In this document: positions 44,528 to 54,272 of the stretch, in pieces | Layout of the letters: each line of letters begins with the position of its first letter | Position numbering within the stretch: the first letter of the stretch is position 1 | Position numbers and translations under genes: made by a program | The notes under the pieces: generated by a model | Databases searched by the model: none | The model's input: the letters and a program-made list of their open reading frames with translations, nothing else | What the model was told of the DNA's origin: nothing | Assembly (NCBI GenBank): GCA_018823125.1 | Contig: JAHJIW010000011.1 | Span: 107,175 to 171,174 of the forward strand | Direction of reading: 5' to 3' | DNA: 64,000 nucleotides | Source of the DNA: Candidatus Margulisiibacteriota bacterium | GTDB taxonomy: Bacteria > Margulisbacteria > WOR-1 > JAHJIW01

Positions 44528-45614
44528 TGTAGATAAAACTTTGGTGCTTATGATTTCTCATTGTGATCAAACTTCCGTCCATGGACAACAAATAATTCGG
44601 CTGCAGCGGTATTTTACCTCCACCCCTAACCGCATCCACGACAAAGGTTGGGACCGCCAGGCCGGACGTATGCCCCCGCATCCCCTCGATGATCTCAATG
44701 CCTTTTGCAATTGGCGCACGAAAATGCGAGGTACCGCTAACCATATCACAATGGTACAAATAATACGGCCGCACTCCGATTTTTAGCAGACCATGACAAA
44801 GTTTGGTCATCGTTGCTACATTATCATTAATCCCCTTAAGAAGCACCGACTGGTTATTAACCGGAATACCGCTTTCAATAATTCTTTGCACCGCATCTGT
44901 TGAATGCAAAGTAATTTCTTTAGCGTGATTAAATTGGGTGTTAATCCAGATCGGCCGGTATTTTTTTAAAACCTGCAGTAGTTCATAACTGATCCGCCAC
45001 GGACTAACTACCGGTGCGCGGGTGCCAATCCGGATAATTTCCACGTGTGGAATGGCCCGCAGATTAGCTAAAACTTCATCCAGATGCTCATTGGAAAGCG
45101 TAAGCGGGTCACCCCCGGAAATAATTACGTCTCGGATTTCCGGGTGATCTTTGATGTAATCAATCATATGATAGATTTCTTGCAGGCTGTAAGAATGGCG
45201 GCCCATCTTCCAAAGGCGCTTGCGGGTGCAATGGCGGCAATTCATAAAACATACATTGGTCAAAATTAAAAGCACCCGGTCGGGGTAGCGATGCACCAGT
45301 CCCGGCACGGGCGAAGATTTTGCTTCTTCCAGCGGATCATCCATTTCAGCATCCAGATCAGTTAGCTCTTCCACCGACGGACAAAGCTGTTTCATTACTG
45401 GATCATCCGGAGAATTTTCTGCTAAAGATAAATAGTATGAAGTGGTTTCAAAAGGATATTTGGCAGTAACTTTTTGGTAATCATCAAAAGTAATTAGATC
45501 TTTAATTTTGTCGTATTGAGTATAAGTGGTTTCTCTTAATATTAGCGGCGGAGGCTCTTCCTCCAAATCAGTTATTCCTTGCAACCCGGTTACTTGTCTT
45601 ACCGACCTTTTCAT
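44505..45614 (-). CDS. KamA-family radical SAM aminomutase
   Basis: About 369 residues from the ATG at 45614 (GGAGG five bases upstream; a longer frame starts at 45626). The radical SAM cluster is CFMNCRHCTR (C122, C126, C129), then VIISGGDPLTLSN. GGGKIPLQPNY near the C-terminus holds the PLP-binding Lys of lysine 2,3-aminomutases, so both cofactors are expected. Such enzymes shift an amino group to make a beta-amino acid. First gene of a five-gene leftward cluster. Confidence 0.87.
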   Translation of the reverse strand: MKRSVRQVTGLQGITDLEEEPPPLILRETTYTQYDKIKDLITFDDYQKVTAKYPFETTSYYLSLAENSPDDPVMKQLCPSVEELTDLDAEMDDPLEEAKSSPVPGLVHRYPDRVLLILTNVCFMNCRHCTRKRLWKMGRHSYSLQEIYHMIDYIKDHPEIRDVIISGGDPLTLSNEHLDEVLANLRAIPHVEIIRIGTRAPVVSPWRISYELLQVLKKYRPIWINTQFNHAKEITLHSTDAVQRIIESGIPVNNQSVLLKGINDNVATMTKLCHGLLKIGVRPYYLYHCDMVSGTSHFRAPIAKGIEIIEGMRGHTSGLAVPTFVVDAVRGGGKIPLQPNYLLSMDGSLITMRNHKHQSFIYNENRINL

Positions 45615-45694
45615 GACCCCCTCCATTCATTTTGGCTGCAGATTATGCACCCCTACCCCCCGCATGTCAACTAATATTTATGAATATTTTTCGC

Positions 45695-45723
45695 TTGAAA
45701 ATTGAACCAAATTTTGAGATAAT
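45695..45723 (+). promoter_or_regulatory. Sigma-70 promoter of ppdK
   Basis: TTGAAA (45695-45700), 17-base spacer, GATAAT (45718-45723). Similar at a glance to the sigma-28-like set but the spacing differs by one base and CGA is absent. Confidence 0.65.
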
Positions 45724-45777
45724 ATCAAGCTTGTATGCCTCATTTAAACTTCATTATATAGATAAGGGGGAACGTGT

Positions 45778-48525
45778 GTGCTCATGGTAAAAAAACGCAA
45801 GAAAAAATCAACCAAAGGAAAGGGGAAAAACAAAATGGCTAATCAGAAAATGGTCTACTTTTTTGGCAGCGGACGAGCAGAAGGTAAAGGAACCTGGAAA
45901 GATTTATTAGGAGGAAAAGGAGCGGGTCTGGCTGAAATGACAGATGCCGGAGTTCCGGTCCCACCTGGATTTACGATTACAACCGAAGTTTGCAACAAAT
46001 TTTATGATTTAGGCAAAAAAATTCCTGCCGGCCTTGAAGCCCAAATGGACGATGGCATCAAAAAAGTAGAAAAATCCATGCGGTTAAAATTTGGCGACCG
46101 CAATGACCCTCTCCTCTTTTCAGTTAGATCCGGAGCAAAATTTTCCATGCCCGGAATGATGGATACCGTTTTAAACCTGGGATTAAATGATGACACGGTC
46201 GCGGGTTTTATCAATAAAACCGGCAACGAAAAGTTTGTACTCGACTCTTACCGCCGTTTTATTCAAATGTTCGGCAACGTGGTTATGGATATTGAAAAAA
46301 ATGAATTTGAAGACATTTTGCACGCTAAAAAAGTTGAAGTAGGCGCAAAGTCTGACGCCGACTTAGATGCCGTCGCACTCCGAGATATTATCCGAAAATT
46401 TAAAGCTAAATATAAACAACTCACCGGAAAAAATTTCCCGCAGGATCCAAAAGAACAATTAAGAATGGCACGCAACGCCGTATTTAATTCCTGGAATAAT
46501 CCGCGCGCCAACACCTACCGCAAATTAAATGACATTCCCGATAATTTAGGAACCGCGGTTAACGTTCAAACCATGGTCTTTGGAAACATGGGCAATGATT
46601 CGGCCACCGGAGTAGGCTTTACCAGAAACCCGGCCACCGGAAACAAAGAATTTTATGGTGAATATTTACTAAATGCGCAGGGCGAAGACGTCGTCGCCGG
46701 TGTCCGAACTCCGCAACCCATTGTAAAACTGGGCAAAGACATGCCGCCCGTTTACAAACAATTAAGAAACATTACTTCCAAACTCGAAAAACACTATCGT
46801 GACGTGCAGGACTTTGAATTTACGGTTCAACAAGGCAAACTTTTCATGCTGCAAACCCGTAACGGAAAACGCACCGCCGCCGCGGCCGTAAAGATTGCCG
46901 TGGATATGGTAAAAGAAGGATTACTCACTAAAGAAGAAGCAATACTGCGTGTTGATCCTCAACAACTAGATCAATTGCTCCACCCCATTATCGATCCTAA
47001 GGCAAAAGTAAGTGTTTTGGCTAAAGGTCTGCCGGCTTCTCCAGGAGCCGCTACCGGAGTTGCCGTTTTTACTGCCGATGAAGCTGCTGCTCGTGGAGAT
47101 AAGGAAAAAGTTATTCTTATTCGTCAAGAAACTTGTCCAGATGATATTCACGGAATGGACGCCGCTCAAGGAATTTTAACTGCTAGAGGCGGAATGACAT
47201 CCCACGCTGCGGTTGTTGCCAGAGGAATGGGTAAATGCTGTGTAGCCGGATGTGAATCTATCTCCGTAAGTGAAAAAGGCAAAAAGTTTACCATTGGCAG
47301 CACTACCGTAAAAGAAGGCGACTGGGTAACTCTTAACGGAACTACCGGCGAAGTTATTTTAGGTAAAGTTCCAACCATCGAACCTCAACTGACCGGAGAA
47401 TTTGGCATACTGATGAAATGGGCCGATGAAATTCGCACCATGAAAGTCAGAACCAATGCTGATACTCCACATGATGCAACTGTAGCTCGCGACTTTGGCG
47501 CCCAAGGAATAGGTCTTTGCCGCACCGAGCACATGTTTTTTGCAGAAGATCGCCTGCCAATCGTTCAAGAAATGATCTTAGCCGATAACAAAGCTGACCG
47601 TAAAGCCGCGGTGGCAAAGCTTTTGCCTATGCAAAAGGCCGACTTCAAAGGTATCTTCAAAGCCATGAAAGGGCTACCGGTTACCATTCGATTACTCGAT
47701 CCCCCACTCCATGAGTTCTTACCCAAAAGAGAAGAATTAATGGTTGAAGTAGCAGTTATGAAAGTAAAAGGCGAAGACAAAGAAAAGATTAAAGTTAAAG
47801 AAGCTCTCTTAAAACGCGTTGAAGACTTACACGAATTTAACCCGATGCTAGGTCACCGTGGTTGTCGTTTAGGTATCTCCTACCCCGAGATCACCGAAAT
47901 GCAAGCCACTGCCATTTTTGAAGCTGCGGCCGAACTAGCTAAACAAAACATCAAGATCATTCCTGAAGTAATGGTACCGCTCGTTGACTTAGTAAAAGAA
48001 TTAGAAGACCAAAAAGCAGTCATCGATGCAGCCGCTAAAGCAGTAATGAAAAAGCACGGCAAGAAAATTCAATATTTAGTTGGGACCATGATTGAATTGC
48101 CCAGAGCTTGTGTGACCGCTGACGAAATTGCTAAAGTAGCTGAGTTTTTCTCATTTGGTACAAACGATTTAACCCAAACCACTTTTGGTTATTCAAGAGA
48201 TGACGCCGGAAAGTTCATTATGCAGTACATCGACAAAGGAATTTTTGAAAAAGATCCTTTTGTTACGATTGACGTAGACGGCGTTGGACAATTAGTTAAA
48301 ATGGGTGTTGATAAAGGACGCAAAACCCGCAAAGACCTTAAAGTAGGTATCTGCGGAGAACACGGCGGTGACCCGGCTTCCGTAGAGTTCTGTTATAAAA
48401 TCGGGCTTAACTACGTAAGTTGTTCGCCTTACCGAGTGCCAATCGCCAGACTTGCCGCTGCTCAAGCAGTTATAAAATTCGGCGCCAAAAAGACAAAGAA
48501 AAAAGCTAAGCGCAAAAGTAAATAA
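45778..48525 (+). CDS. ppdK: Pyruvate, phosphate dikinase
   Basis: 915 residues. N-terminal ATP-binding region with LLGGKGAGLAEM, the central phosphohistidine domain with GGMTSHAAVVARGMGK (catalytic His), and the C-terminal TIM barrel ending in GICGEHGGDP. Interconverts PEP and pyruvate, in anaerobes often glycolytic with pyrophosphate. The GTG start has AAGGGGG seven bases upstream; an ATG at 45835 (MANQKM) is the alternative. Between them lies a Lys-rich stretch (VKKRKKKSTKGKGKNK), and the C-terminus also ends Lys-rich (KKTKKKAKRKSK). Confidence 0.95.
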   Translation: MLMVKKRKKKSTKGKGKNKMANQKMVYFFGSGRAEGKGTWKDLLGGKGAGLAEMTDAGVPVPPGFTITTEVCNKFYDLGKKIPAGLEAQMDDGIKKVEKSMRLKFGDRNDPLLFSVRSGAKFSMPGMMDTVLNLGLNDDTVAGFINKTGNEKFVLDSYRRFIQMFGNVVMDIEKNEFEDILHAKKVEVGAKSDADLDAVALRDIIRKFKAKYKQLTGKNFPQDPKEQLRMARNAVFNSWNNPRANTYRKLNDIPDNLGTAVNVQTMVFGNMGNDSATGVGFTRNPATGNKEFYGEYLLNAQGEDVVAGVRTPQPIVKLGKDMPPVYKQLRNITSKLEKHYRDVQDFEFTVQQGKLFMLQTRNGKRTAAAAVKIAVDMVKEGLLTKEEAILRVDPQQLDQLLHPIIDPKAKVSVLAKGLPASPGAATGVAVFTADEAAARGDKEKVILIRQETCPDDIHGMDAAQGILTARGGMTSHAAVVARGMGKCCVAGCESISVSEKGKKFTIGSTTVKEGDWVTLNGTTGEVILGKVPTIEPQLTGEFGILMKWADEIRTMKVRTNADTPHDATVARDFGAQGIGLCRTEHMFFAEDRLPIVQEMILADNKADRKAAVAKLLPMQKADFKGIFKAMKGLPVTIRLLDPPLHEFLPKREELMVEVAVMKVKGEDKEKIKVKEALLKRVEDLHEFNPMLGHRGCRLGISYPEITEMQATAIFEAAAELAKQNIKIIPEVMVPLVDLVKELEDQKAVIDAAAKAVMKKHGKKIQYLVGTMIELPRACVTADEIAKVAEFFSFGTNDLTQTTFGYSRDDAGKFIMQYIDKGIFEKDPFVTIDVDGVGQLVKMGVDKGRKTRKDLKVGICGEHGGDPASVEFCYKIGLNYVSCSPYRVPIARLAAAQAVIKFGAKKTKKKAKRKSK

Positions 48526-48562
48526 GATTAATTAGCCAACGTTTCCCAGGGAGGAAATCTCT

Positions 48563-49573
48563 TTGACCATAAGGGCCGAGATTGAAGAGCGCGAAAAAAA
48601 GTATATGTCTCCGTATGCGTGCCTGGCTGCCAACAGCAAGGGGCGCAAACGCAAAGAGAAAGAATGCGATCTGCGCACTGTTTTTCAGCGTGATCGCGAT
48701 CGGATTATTCACTCCAAGGCTTTTCGCCGGCTCAAACATAAAACCCAGGTTTTTATTTCGCCGATTGAAGATCATTTTAGAACCCGTTTAACTCACACCC
48801 TCGAGGTTTCTCAAATCGGGCGCACCATCGCCCGCGCTTTGCGCCTAAACGAAGATTTAGCCGAAGCCATCGCATTAGGACATGACTTAGGGCACACCCC
48901 TTTCGGGCATTCCGGCGAAGACGTAATCGATTATATTTTAAAAACGTTTTATAAATCGCATTTTAAACATAACGAACAAAGTTTGCGCGTGGTTGATTTC
49001 ATCGAAAAAGACGGCAAGGGATTAAATTTAAGCCACGAAGTAAGAGACGGCATTATGTATCACCCGCAAAAAGAAAAAACCTTTCCCGAAACGCTGGAAG
49101 GACGCATTATCCGCCTGGCGGATCACATTGCTTACATCAATCACGACACCGAAGACTCGATTCGCGCCGGAATCATTAAAAAAGAGGATTTGCCTAAAGC
49201 CGCCATGCAGGTACTAGGAGGTAATCCTTTAGATACCTTAGTTAAGAACGTAATAAAAAACAGTATCGACTCTCCGGAACTAAAGATGGATAAAAATGTG
49301 GAAGGCGCCATGCAGGAACTTTATAGTTTTCTGTATAACAACGTTTATCTTAATCCGCTCGCTAAAAGCGAAGAATGGAAAACCGATAATTTAATTAAAA
49401 CTTTATTTAGATATTACATGGATCATCCGCAGGCGCTTTATGATTACGATAAAAACTGGAACGAACATCAGCTAGTTCAAGCCGTGGTTGATTTTATCGC
49501 CGGCATGACCGATCGCTTTGCAATTAATAAGTACGAAGAACTCTTTGTACCTCACGAGTGGAGAATTAAGTGA
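48563..49573 (+). CDS. dgt: Deoxyguanosinetriphosphate triphosphohydrolase-like protein
   Basis: 336 residues, TTG start with GGGAGG upstream. RLTHTLEVSQIGRTIARALR gives the first His and GHDLGHTPFGHSGED the HD pair and downstream His, the dNTPase signature. Short form typical of non-enterobacterial dNTPases. Hydrolyses dNTPs to nucleoside and triphosphate. Coupled to dnaG by an overlapping GTGA. Confidence 0.92.
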   Translation: MTIRAEIEEREKKYMSPYACLAANSKGRKRKEKECDLRTVFQRDRDRIIHSKAFRRLKHKTQVFISPIEDHFRTRLTHTLEVSQIGRTIARALRLNEDLAEAIALGHDLGHTPFGHSGEDVIDYILKTFYKSHFKHNEQSLRVVDFIEKDGKGLNLSHEVRDGIMYHPQKEKTFPETLEGRIIRLADHIAYINHDTEDSIRAGIIKKEDLPKAAMQVLGGNPLDTLVKNVIKNSIDSPELKMDKNVEGAMQELYSFLYNNVYLNPLAKSEEWKTDNLIKTLFRYYMDHPQALYDYDKNWNEHQLVQAVVDFIAGMTDRFAINKYEELFVPHEWRIK

Positions 49574-51339
49574 TCAAGCACCAAACCATCCAAGCCATAA
49601 AAGAAAAGGCCAACCTGGTAGATATTATTTCCGAATACGTTAACTTAAAAAAACGCGGAAAAAACTACGTAGGGCTCTGCCCTTTTCACTCGGAAAAAAC
49701 CGGCTCTTTTACGGTTAGCCCCGAAAAAGAAATGTTCCATTGCTTTGGCTGTCATGTGGGAGGCAATTTGTTTTCCTTCATCATGAAAATAGAAAATGTC
49801 GACTACCCCAGCGCGATCGAAATCCTGGCCAAAAAAATGGGAATCCAGGTTTTATACGATCACGCTAAGGGCAAAAGTAAAAGCGAAAAAGAAAAGATCT
49901 ATAAAATCAACGAAATGGCGCTGGCTTTCTTTAAGGCCCACCTTGAATCTTCCGCCGGCAAAGCCGCTAACCAATATCTTGAAAAACGCGGCATCGCCCA
50001 GGAATTAATCGCTTCTTTTGAGATCGGCGCCTGCTCGGACGCGTGGGATGACCTTTATAAACACCTGATTTCTCGCGGCGCTGACCCCAAATATATTTTA
50101 GCTTCGGGTTTAGTGATTAAAAAAGAATCCGGCGAGGGTTACTTCGATCGCTTTAGAGGACGAATTATCTTTCCGATTCGCGATACCAACCATCACCTTT
50201 GTGGTTTTGGCGGAAGAGTATTTCTTACAGGAGAACCGAAGTACCTGAACAGCCCCGATACCCTGGCCTACAATAAAAGTGAAATACTTTACGGGCTAAA
50301 TTTAGCCAAAGAAAGAATTAAAGCTACCAAAACCGCGGTACTGGTAGAAGGCTATTTAGATTTAATCTCTTGTTTTCAGGCCGGGGTCGATGTTTCCTGT
50401 GCAAGCTTAGGTACGGCCCTCACCTCTCAACACGCCAAACTGCTCAAAAGATACGCCCAAAGAGTGGTTTTATGTTTCGACTCGGATCAGGCCGGATCCA
50501 AAGCCGCCGAGCGTTCGATTGAAGTATTGCGCAATTTAGATATTTCGGTAAGAGTTTGCAATTTAGCGCCCTATAAAGATCCGGACGAGCTCGCCAAAAA
50601 AGAAGGCCCGCAAAGCTTAAAAGATCGCCTTAAAGCCGCAAAACCACATTTACAATACAAGTTAGAGGCCATCCAATCCCGCTATAACCTTAGGGATATC
50701 GAAGAAAAAGCTAAAGCCGCCGCTGAGGCTGCCGCAGTCATCGGCAAAGAAAATAATAAAGTTATCCAAAGTGAATACGTGAAAATCGCATCCGATCTTT
50801 TGCAAATTGACGTAAACACACTCAAGTCGGAAATAAAAAAATCTTCATTTTACGGAAACAGCAAAGGAAAAAGCTTAACTAAACAAATAACCGTCAAACC
50901 CAAATCTAAAACCGAAGAAGCGGAAAAAATTGTTTTGCAATTGGCGCTGGGCAATCAAGACTATTACACCCTAGCCATTGAGGAACTTTCCAAGGATCAG
51001 CTGTTGTCTAAAGAAGCAGCCGAGATCTTGACCCAGCTAAGCACCCTTCCTAAAGAAGAAATCAAAAAAGAAAAACTGCTCTTTGAGAAACTTGAAAGTG
51101 AAGAGGCCAAAAAACTGCTGGCAGAAATCAGTGTACTGGAGCCCATTCGGGGCGATTTTGAAAAAGTATTTAGCGATTGCTTAAATGTGATCAAAGCCAG
51201 CCAGCTTAAATCTCAAATTGAGCACCTCAAAACAGAAATAAATTCGGCTGAAAAAACCGGTGATGTCGAAAAAGTTAGCAGCCTACACCAACAGTATGCA
51301 AAACTATGCAGTGAGATGCGAGAAGCAAACTTTAGATAA
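49570..51339 (+). CDS. dnaG: DNA primase
   Basis: 589 residues, GTG start overlapping the dgt stop. CHC2 zinc finger with CPFHSEKTGSFTVSPEK and CFGCHVGG (about 38-65), catalytic core with the Toprim motif VLVEGYLDLISC near 257 and FDSDQAGSKAA near 306, and a C-terminal helical region for the replicative helicase. Standard place between dgt and rpoD. Confidence 0.96.
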   Translation: MIKHQTIQAIKEKANLVDIISEYVNLKKRGKNYVGLCPFHSEKTGSFTVSPEKEMFHCFGCHVGGNLFSFIMKIENVDYPSAIEILAKKMGIQVLYDHAKGKSKSEKEKIYKINEMALAFFKAHLESSAGKAANQYLEKRGIAQELIASFEIGACSDAWDDLYKHLISRGADPKYILASGLVIKKESGEGYFDRFRGRIIFPIRDTNHHLCGFGGRVFLTGEPKYLNSPDTLAYNKSEILYGLNLAKERIKATKTAVLVEGYLDLISCFQAGVDVSCASLGTALTSQHAKLLKRYAQRVVLCFDSDQAGSKAAERSIEVLRNLDISVRVCNLAPYKDPDELAKKEGPQSLKDRLKAAKPHLQYKLEAIQSRYNLRDIEEKAKAAAEAAAVIGKENNKVIQSEYVKIASDLLQIDVNTLKSEIKKSSFYGNSKGKSLTKQITVKPKSKTEEAEKIVLQLALGNQDYYTLAIEELSKDQLLSKEAAEILTQLSTLPKEEIKKEKLLFEKLESEEAKKLLAEISVLEPIRGDFEKVFSDCLNVIKASQLKSQIEHLKTEINSAEKTGDVEKVSSLHQQYAKLCSEMREANFR

Positions 51340-51372
51340 TCACAATGGGAGGGAAAAGATTTCGAGATAAAG

Positions 51373-51401
51373 TGAAATTTTCAGTGGTTATATTCGATAT
51401 T
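51373..51401 (+). promoter_or_regulatory. sigma-28-like promoter of rpoD
   Basis: TGAAA (51373-51377), TTTTC, 17-base gap, CGATATT (51395-51401). It would add an extra promoter for the main sigma factor within the dgt-dnaG-rpoD operon. Confidence 0.65.
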
Positions 51402-51426
51402 AAAACGAAAGGAGCAAACCATTATT

Positions 51427-52473
51427 ATGATACAAAAAAAAGAAGAATTAGAAGAGCTTCGTAGTTTAGCTGCGAAAAAGGGTTATGTTACACCCGAACA
51501 GCTCATCACGCTATATCCCCAAGCCGGAAAAAGCCTTAACGAAATTGAAGCGCTGATTGACGGCGGGGTAGAAATCATTGAACCCAAACCCCAAAAGTCA
51601 CCGACCGGATCAGCACAAAAACTGCAGGCCGAGTTAAAAGGGATCGGGGTAGATGATACGGTGCGCATGTACCTGCGCGAAATCGGCAAGTTTTCGCTGC
51701 TGACCTCGGAAGAAGAAGTTTATCTCGCCAAACGGATTATTGCCGGCGATATTACCGCTAAACACCGGTTAGTAAACTCTAACTTGCGCTTGGTAGTGTC
51801 CATCGCCAAAAAATATACCGGTCGCGGCATGCTTTTCCTGGATCTAGTCCAGGAAGGCAACCTCGGGTTAATCCGTGCGGTTGAAAAATTTGATTACAAA
51901 AAGGGTTATAAATTTTCAACCTACGCTACCTGGTGGATCCGCCAAGCCATTACCCGATCGATTGCCGATCAGGCGCGCACTATTCGTATTCCGGTACACA
52001 TGGTCGAAACCATAAACCGGCTGCGAAAAACTTCACGCATGCTTCTGCAAAAGTTGGGACGACGCCCAACCGAAAAGGAAATTGCAAAACGCTCCCGCAT
52101 GTCGATCGCTAAGGTACGGGAAATTATCAAAATTTCTCAGGTACCATTATCATTGGAAATGCCGGTAGGCGACGAAGATTCTTCCCGCCTGGGCGATTTC
52201 GTTGAAGATGCCGCGATCCAAGCACCGGACGAAGTGGTGATGCATGGGCTTTTGCGTGATGATATCGAAGACGTCATGTCTTCTTTAACCGAGCGCGAAA
52301 AAACCGTATTAAAACTTCGTTTTGGTCTGGATGACGGACACCCACGAACCCTTGAAGAAGTGGGAAAAGTATTTAACGTTACGCGTGAACGTATTAGACA
52401 AATCGAGGCTAAGGCGCTGCGGAAATTAAAACATCCGACACGCTCGAGAAAATTAAAAGAATATTTAAAATAA
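51427..52473 (+). CDS. rpoD: Primary sigma factor (sigma-70/RpoD)
   Basis: 348 residues. A short region 1.1-like head, then region 1.2 ([18 protein letters not shown]), region 2 ([34 protein letters not shown]), region 3, and region 4 with the helix-turn-helix [20 protein letters not shown]. Compact for an RpoD, lacking the large non-conserved insert. AAAGGAG ribosome binding site. Transcription from the operon and probably from its own sigma-28-like promoter. Confidence 0.96.
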   Translation: MIQKKEELEELRSLAAKKGYVTPEQLITLYPQAGKSLNEIEALIDGGVEIIEPKPQKSPTGSAQKLQAELKGIGVDDTVRMYLREIGKFSLLTSEEEVYLAKRIIAGDITAKHRLVNSNLRLVVSIAKKYTGRGMLFLDLVQEGNLGLIRAVEKFDYKKGYKFSTYATWWIRQAITRSIADQARTIRIPVHMVETINRLRKTSRMLLQKLGRRPTEKEIAKRSRMSIAKVREIIKISQVPLSLEMPVGDEDSSRLGDFVEDAAIQAPDEVVMHGLLRDDIEDVMSSLTEREKTVLKLRFGLDDGHPRTLEEVGKVFNVTRERIRQIEAKALRKLKHPTRSRKLKEYLK

Positions 52474-52496
52474 GCGCGGCAACCTAAGCAATCTTA

Positions 52497-52527
52497 AAAG
52501 CCAAACCCTAAAAAGTTTGGCTTTTTT
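52497..52527 (+). terminator. Rho-independent terminator after rpoD
   Basis: AAAAGCCAAAC and GTTTGGCTTTT form an 11-bp stem with a seven-base loop (cctaaaa), ending in a T run. Ends the dgt-dnaG-rpoD unit. Confidence 0.88.
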
Positions 52528-52594
52528 ATTGAATTTTTCAACACCCGACCGTTACTTGATATAAGTTATAAACTTTGATAAACTTTTTCCAAGT

Positions 52595-52666
52595 GGGCCC
52601 ATAGCTCAAGGGCAGAGCGCTCGGCTCATAACCGATCGGTTGTTGGTTCGAATCCATCTGGGCCCA
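52595..52666 (+). tRNA. tRNA-Met (CAT)
   Basis: Acceptor gggccca / tgggccc, anticodon loop ctcataa giving CAT, T loop ttcgaat, discriminator A. One mismatch in the T stem. Anticodon stem lacks the three G:C pairs of initiator tRNA, so elongator Met; a tRNA-Ile with modified C34 cannot be excluded. Confidence 0.88.
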
Positions 52667-52711
52667 CTTAAATCCCATATTTCCTGCCCTGCAAAAAAAA
52701 CCTCCAAAAAG

Positions 52712-52740
52712 TGAAATTTTCTTCATGAAATTGCGATAAA
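52712..52740 (+). promoter_or_regulatory. sigma-28-like promoter of the 52779 gene
   Basis: TGAAA (52712-52716), TTTTC, 17-base gap, CGATAAA (52734-52740). Confidence 0.7.
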
Positions 52741-52778
52741 CACATAGTTATTACATTATATATAGGACGTGATTTTAA

Positions 52779-53999
52779 ATGGCGATACAATTAAGAGGAA
52801 ATGTATTACGTGCAGCAAATAAGAACCGCACTTTAAATCGAATGATGGACCAGGCCGGAAGGATAATTCATAAGGCAAACCCTACCTATATGCTTGGCTG
52901 GTCAAGGTTAGCGGTATACATCTTCGATAAAGCGAAACCAAATTCTACGCTTACTATTTCCAACCAAGGCATTTGTTTAGATGAAGAATTTATCTCCGCG
53001 CACAACCCTTTTAGTCATCTGGTAGACCGTAAACCCATAATCATCCAATTTAATTTCTCGAGGCCAATTGATCTGATCGAATTTGGACGCACGCTTATTG
53101 GTTTAGGCAAAAAGCATCCCGTTCAATCGGATGGTAACTGGGCATACTGGGAACACCTCATGCCAAGAGTGTTGGAGAGAACCACTAAAGTCAGCGAAAT
53201 TAAAAAAATGGATAGTTGTTTTTCGATTATGCTGCAGGATTATAAAGACCGGATCGGCAACCCCGACGAATACATAATTGGATCTATCGTTCCTTTATTT
53301 GATAGTACCACTATAATGGAAGAACTTGAAGCCGCAACCAGCCTGGTTGAAGGCTACTACCTTTCATTTTCCGGCGCACCACATTATTATGTTGCAGATA
53401 CTCTTCCTGCGCTGATCAGAAAAGCGAGAAGCATGAGCCGCATAAGCATCGGCACACTGGTTACGCTGGACATTACGGCCAAAAGTCTAGTACAGCATAT
53501 CGTTGAGCTCGGGGATTTAAGCGAACAATTCGACAGCGTGGACAATTGTTTTGAACGGCTTATTCCCGCCATGGTAAACGCCATAAATACCCGGGAAGAA
53601 TTTGAATCCCTGTCAGAAAGCGTTTATCAACTTTCTCAAACAATTATGGGAAATTACGAAAACCCAGCAACCAGAGAAGGCCTATTTAGAGGAGTAATCC
53701 CCCAAATTATTACTAAAGCTACTTCGTATGAAGCACAACTGGCATGGTTTAACGCTATTCGACCCTTACTCGACGCATGCGAAACAAGCATTGATAGTCC
53801 GTACAGAAGAGGATACGTCGGTGAATATTTTATCGCCCGCATGATAGAAGATGCTGAAACCTTAGAGGAATTAACTCGAGAAACTGAAAGGGCCATTACA
53901 CAACGAACGCAATATTCACTTAATTCCGCCGTATCATCTGCATGGAACCCAAATCCTGACAGCGCAGTAACTAATGCATATGCAAGGTTTACCGGATAA
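52779..53999 (+). CDS. Unknown helical protein of the sigma-28-like set
   Basis: 406 residues, no signal peptide or membrane segment. I do not recognise it. The N-terminal 40 residues are basic (LRAANKNRTLNRMMDQAGR), the middle has mixed structure with FNFSRPIDLIEFGRTLIGLG, and the C-terminal 200 residues are predicted helical with Ser/Thr/Glu-rich segments such as FESLSESVYQLSQTIM. Only a weak AGGAC precedes the ATG. Single-gene unit between tRNA-Met and a sigma-70 operon. Confidence 0.6.
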   Translation: MAIQLRGNVLRAANKNRTLNRMMDQAGRIIHKANPTYMLGWSRLAVYIFDKAKPNSTLTISNQGICLDEEFISAHNPFSHLVDRKPIIIQFNFSRPIDLIEFGRTLIGLGKKHPVQSDGNWAYWEHLMPRVLERTTKVSEIKKMDSCFSIMLQDYKDRIGNPDEYIIGSIVPLFDSTTIMEELEAATSLVEGYYLSFSGAPHYYVADTLPALIRKARSMSRISIGTLVTLDITAKSLVQHIVELGDLSEQFDSVDNCFERLIPAMVNAINTREEFESLSESVYQLSQTIMGNYENPATREGLFRGVIPQIITKATSYEAQLAWFNAIRPLLDACETSIDSPYRRGYVGEYFIARMIEDAETLEELTRETERAITQRTQYSLNSAVSSAWNPNPDSAVTNAYARFTG

Positions 54000-54008
54000 C
54001 ACCTCATA

Positions 54009-54037
54009 TTGATACCCTCGATAGGATTAGGTATAAT
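54009..54037 (+). promoter_or_regulatory. Sigma-70 promoter
   Basis: TTGATA (54009-54014), 17-base spacer, TATAAT (54032-54037), driving the 59-residue coiled-coil gene and the RNase HI-like gene. Confidence 0.8.
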
Positions 54038-54085
54038 CGCAGTAGGAATCAATGTACCCTACTCCAAAAAAAGAGGTGTTTAATC

Positions 54086-54265
54086 ATGGCTGACGAAAAA
54101 AGCGCAAATGTAAAAAATCTGCTGGAACAAATTGAAACTTTTGAAAAAACCATCGAAAATCTTAATAAGAATGTCGAAATCCTCAAACAAAAACTAAAAG
54201 AGAAAAAAGAAAAATACGGCGAAGACATGTCCAAATGGCCGGAACCAGAAAAAAAGGGAGAATAA
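54086..54265 (+). CDS. Small coiled-coil protein, 59 residues
   Basis: ATG 54086 behind AGAGGTG. The sequence is a heptad-rich helix (NLLEQIETFEKTIENLNKNV then EILKQKLKEKKEKYGED) with a short Trp/Pro-containing tail. It recalls the small subunit of exonuclease VII (XseB) in size and shape, but no XseA is near and the similarity may be only compositional. Co-transcribed with the RNase HI-like gene seven bases downstream. Confidence 0.6.
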   Translation: MADEKSANVKNLLEQIETFEKTIENLNKNVEILKQKLKEKKEKYGEDMSKWPEPEKKGE

Positions 54266-54272
54266 TCTCCCC

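Noticed and set aside
45695..45723. ppdK promoter as a member of the sigma-28-like set
   Set aside because: TTGAAA-N17-GATAAT fits sigma-70; the spacing is one base off and CGA and the TTT run are missing.
52538..52726. Minus-strand open frame over tRNA-Met
   Set aside because: Antisense of the tRNA, including the typical DSNQQP artefact peptide.
54086..54265. Exonuclease VII small subunit (xseB)
   Set aside because: Size and coiled-coil nature fit, but the core XseB motifs are not clear and no xseA is nearby, so only a neutral description is given.
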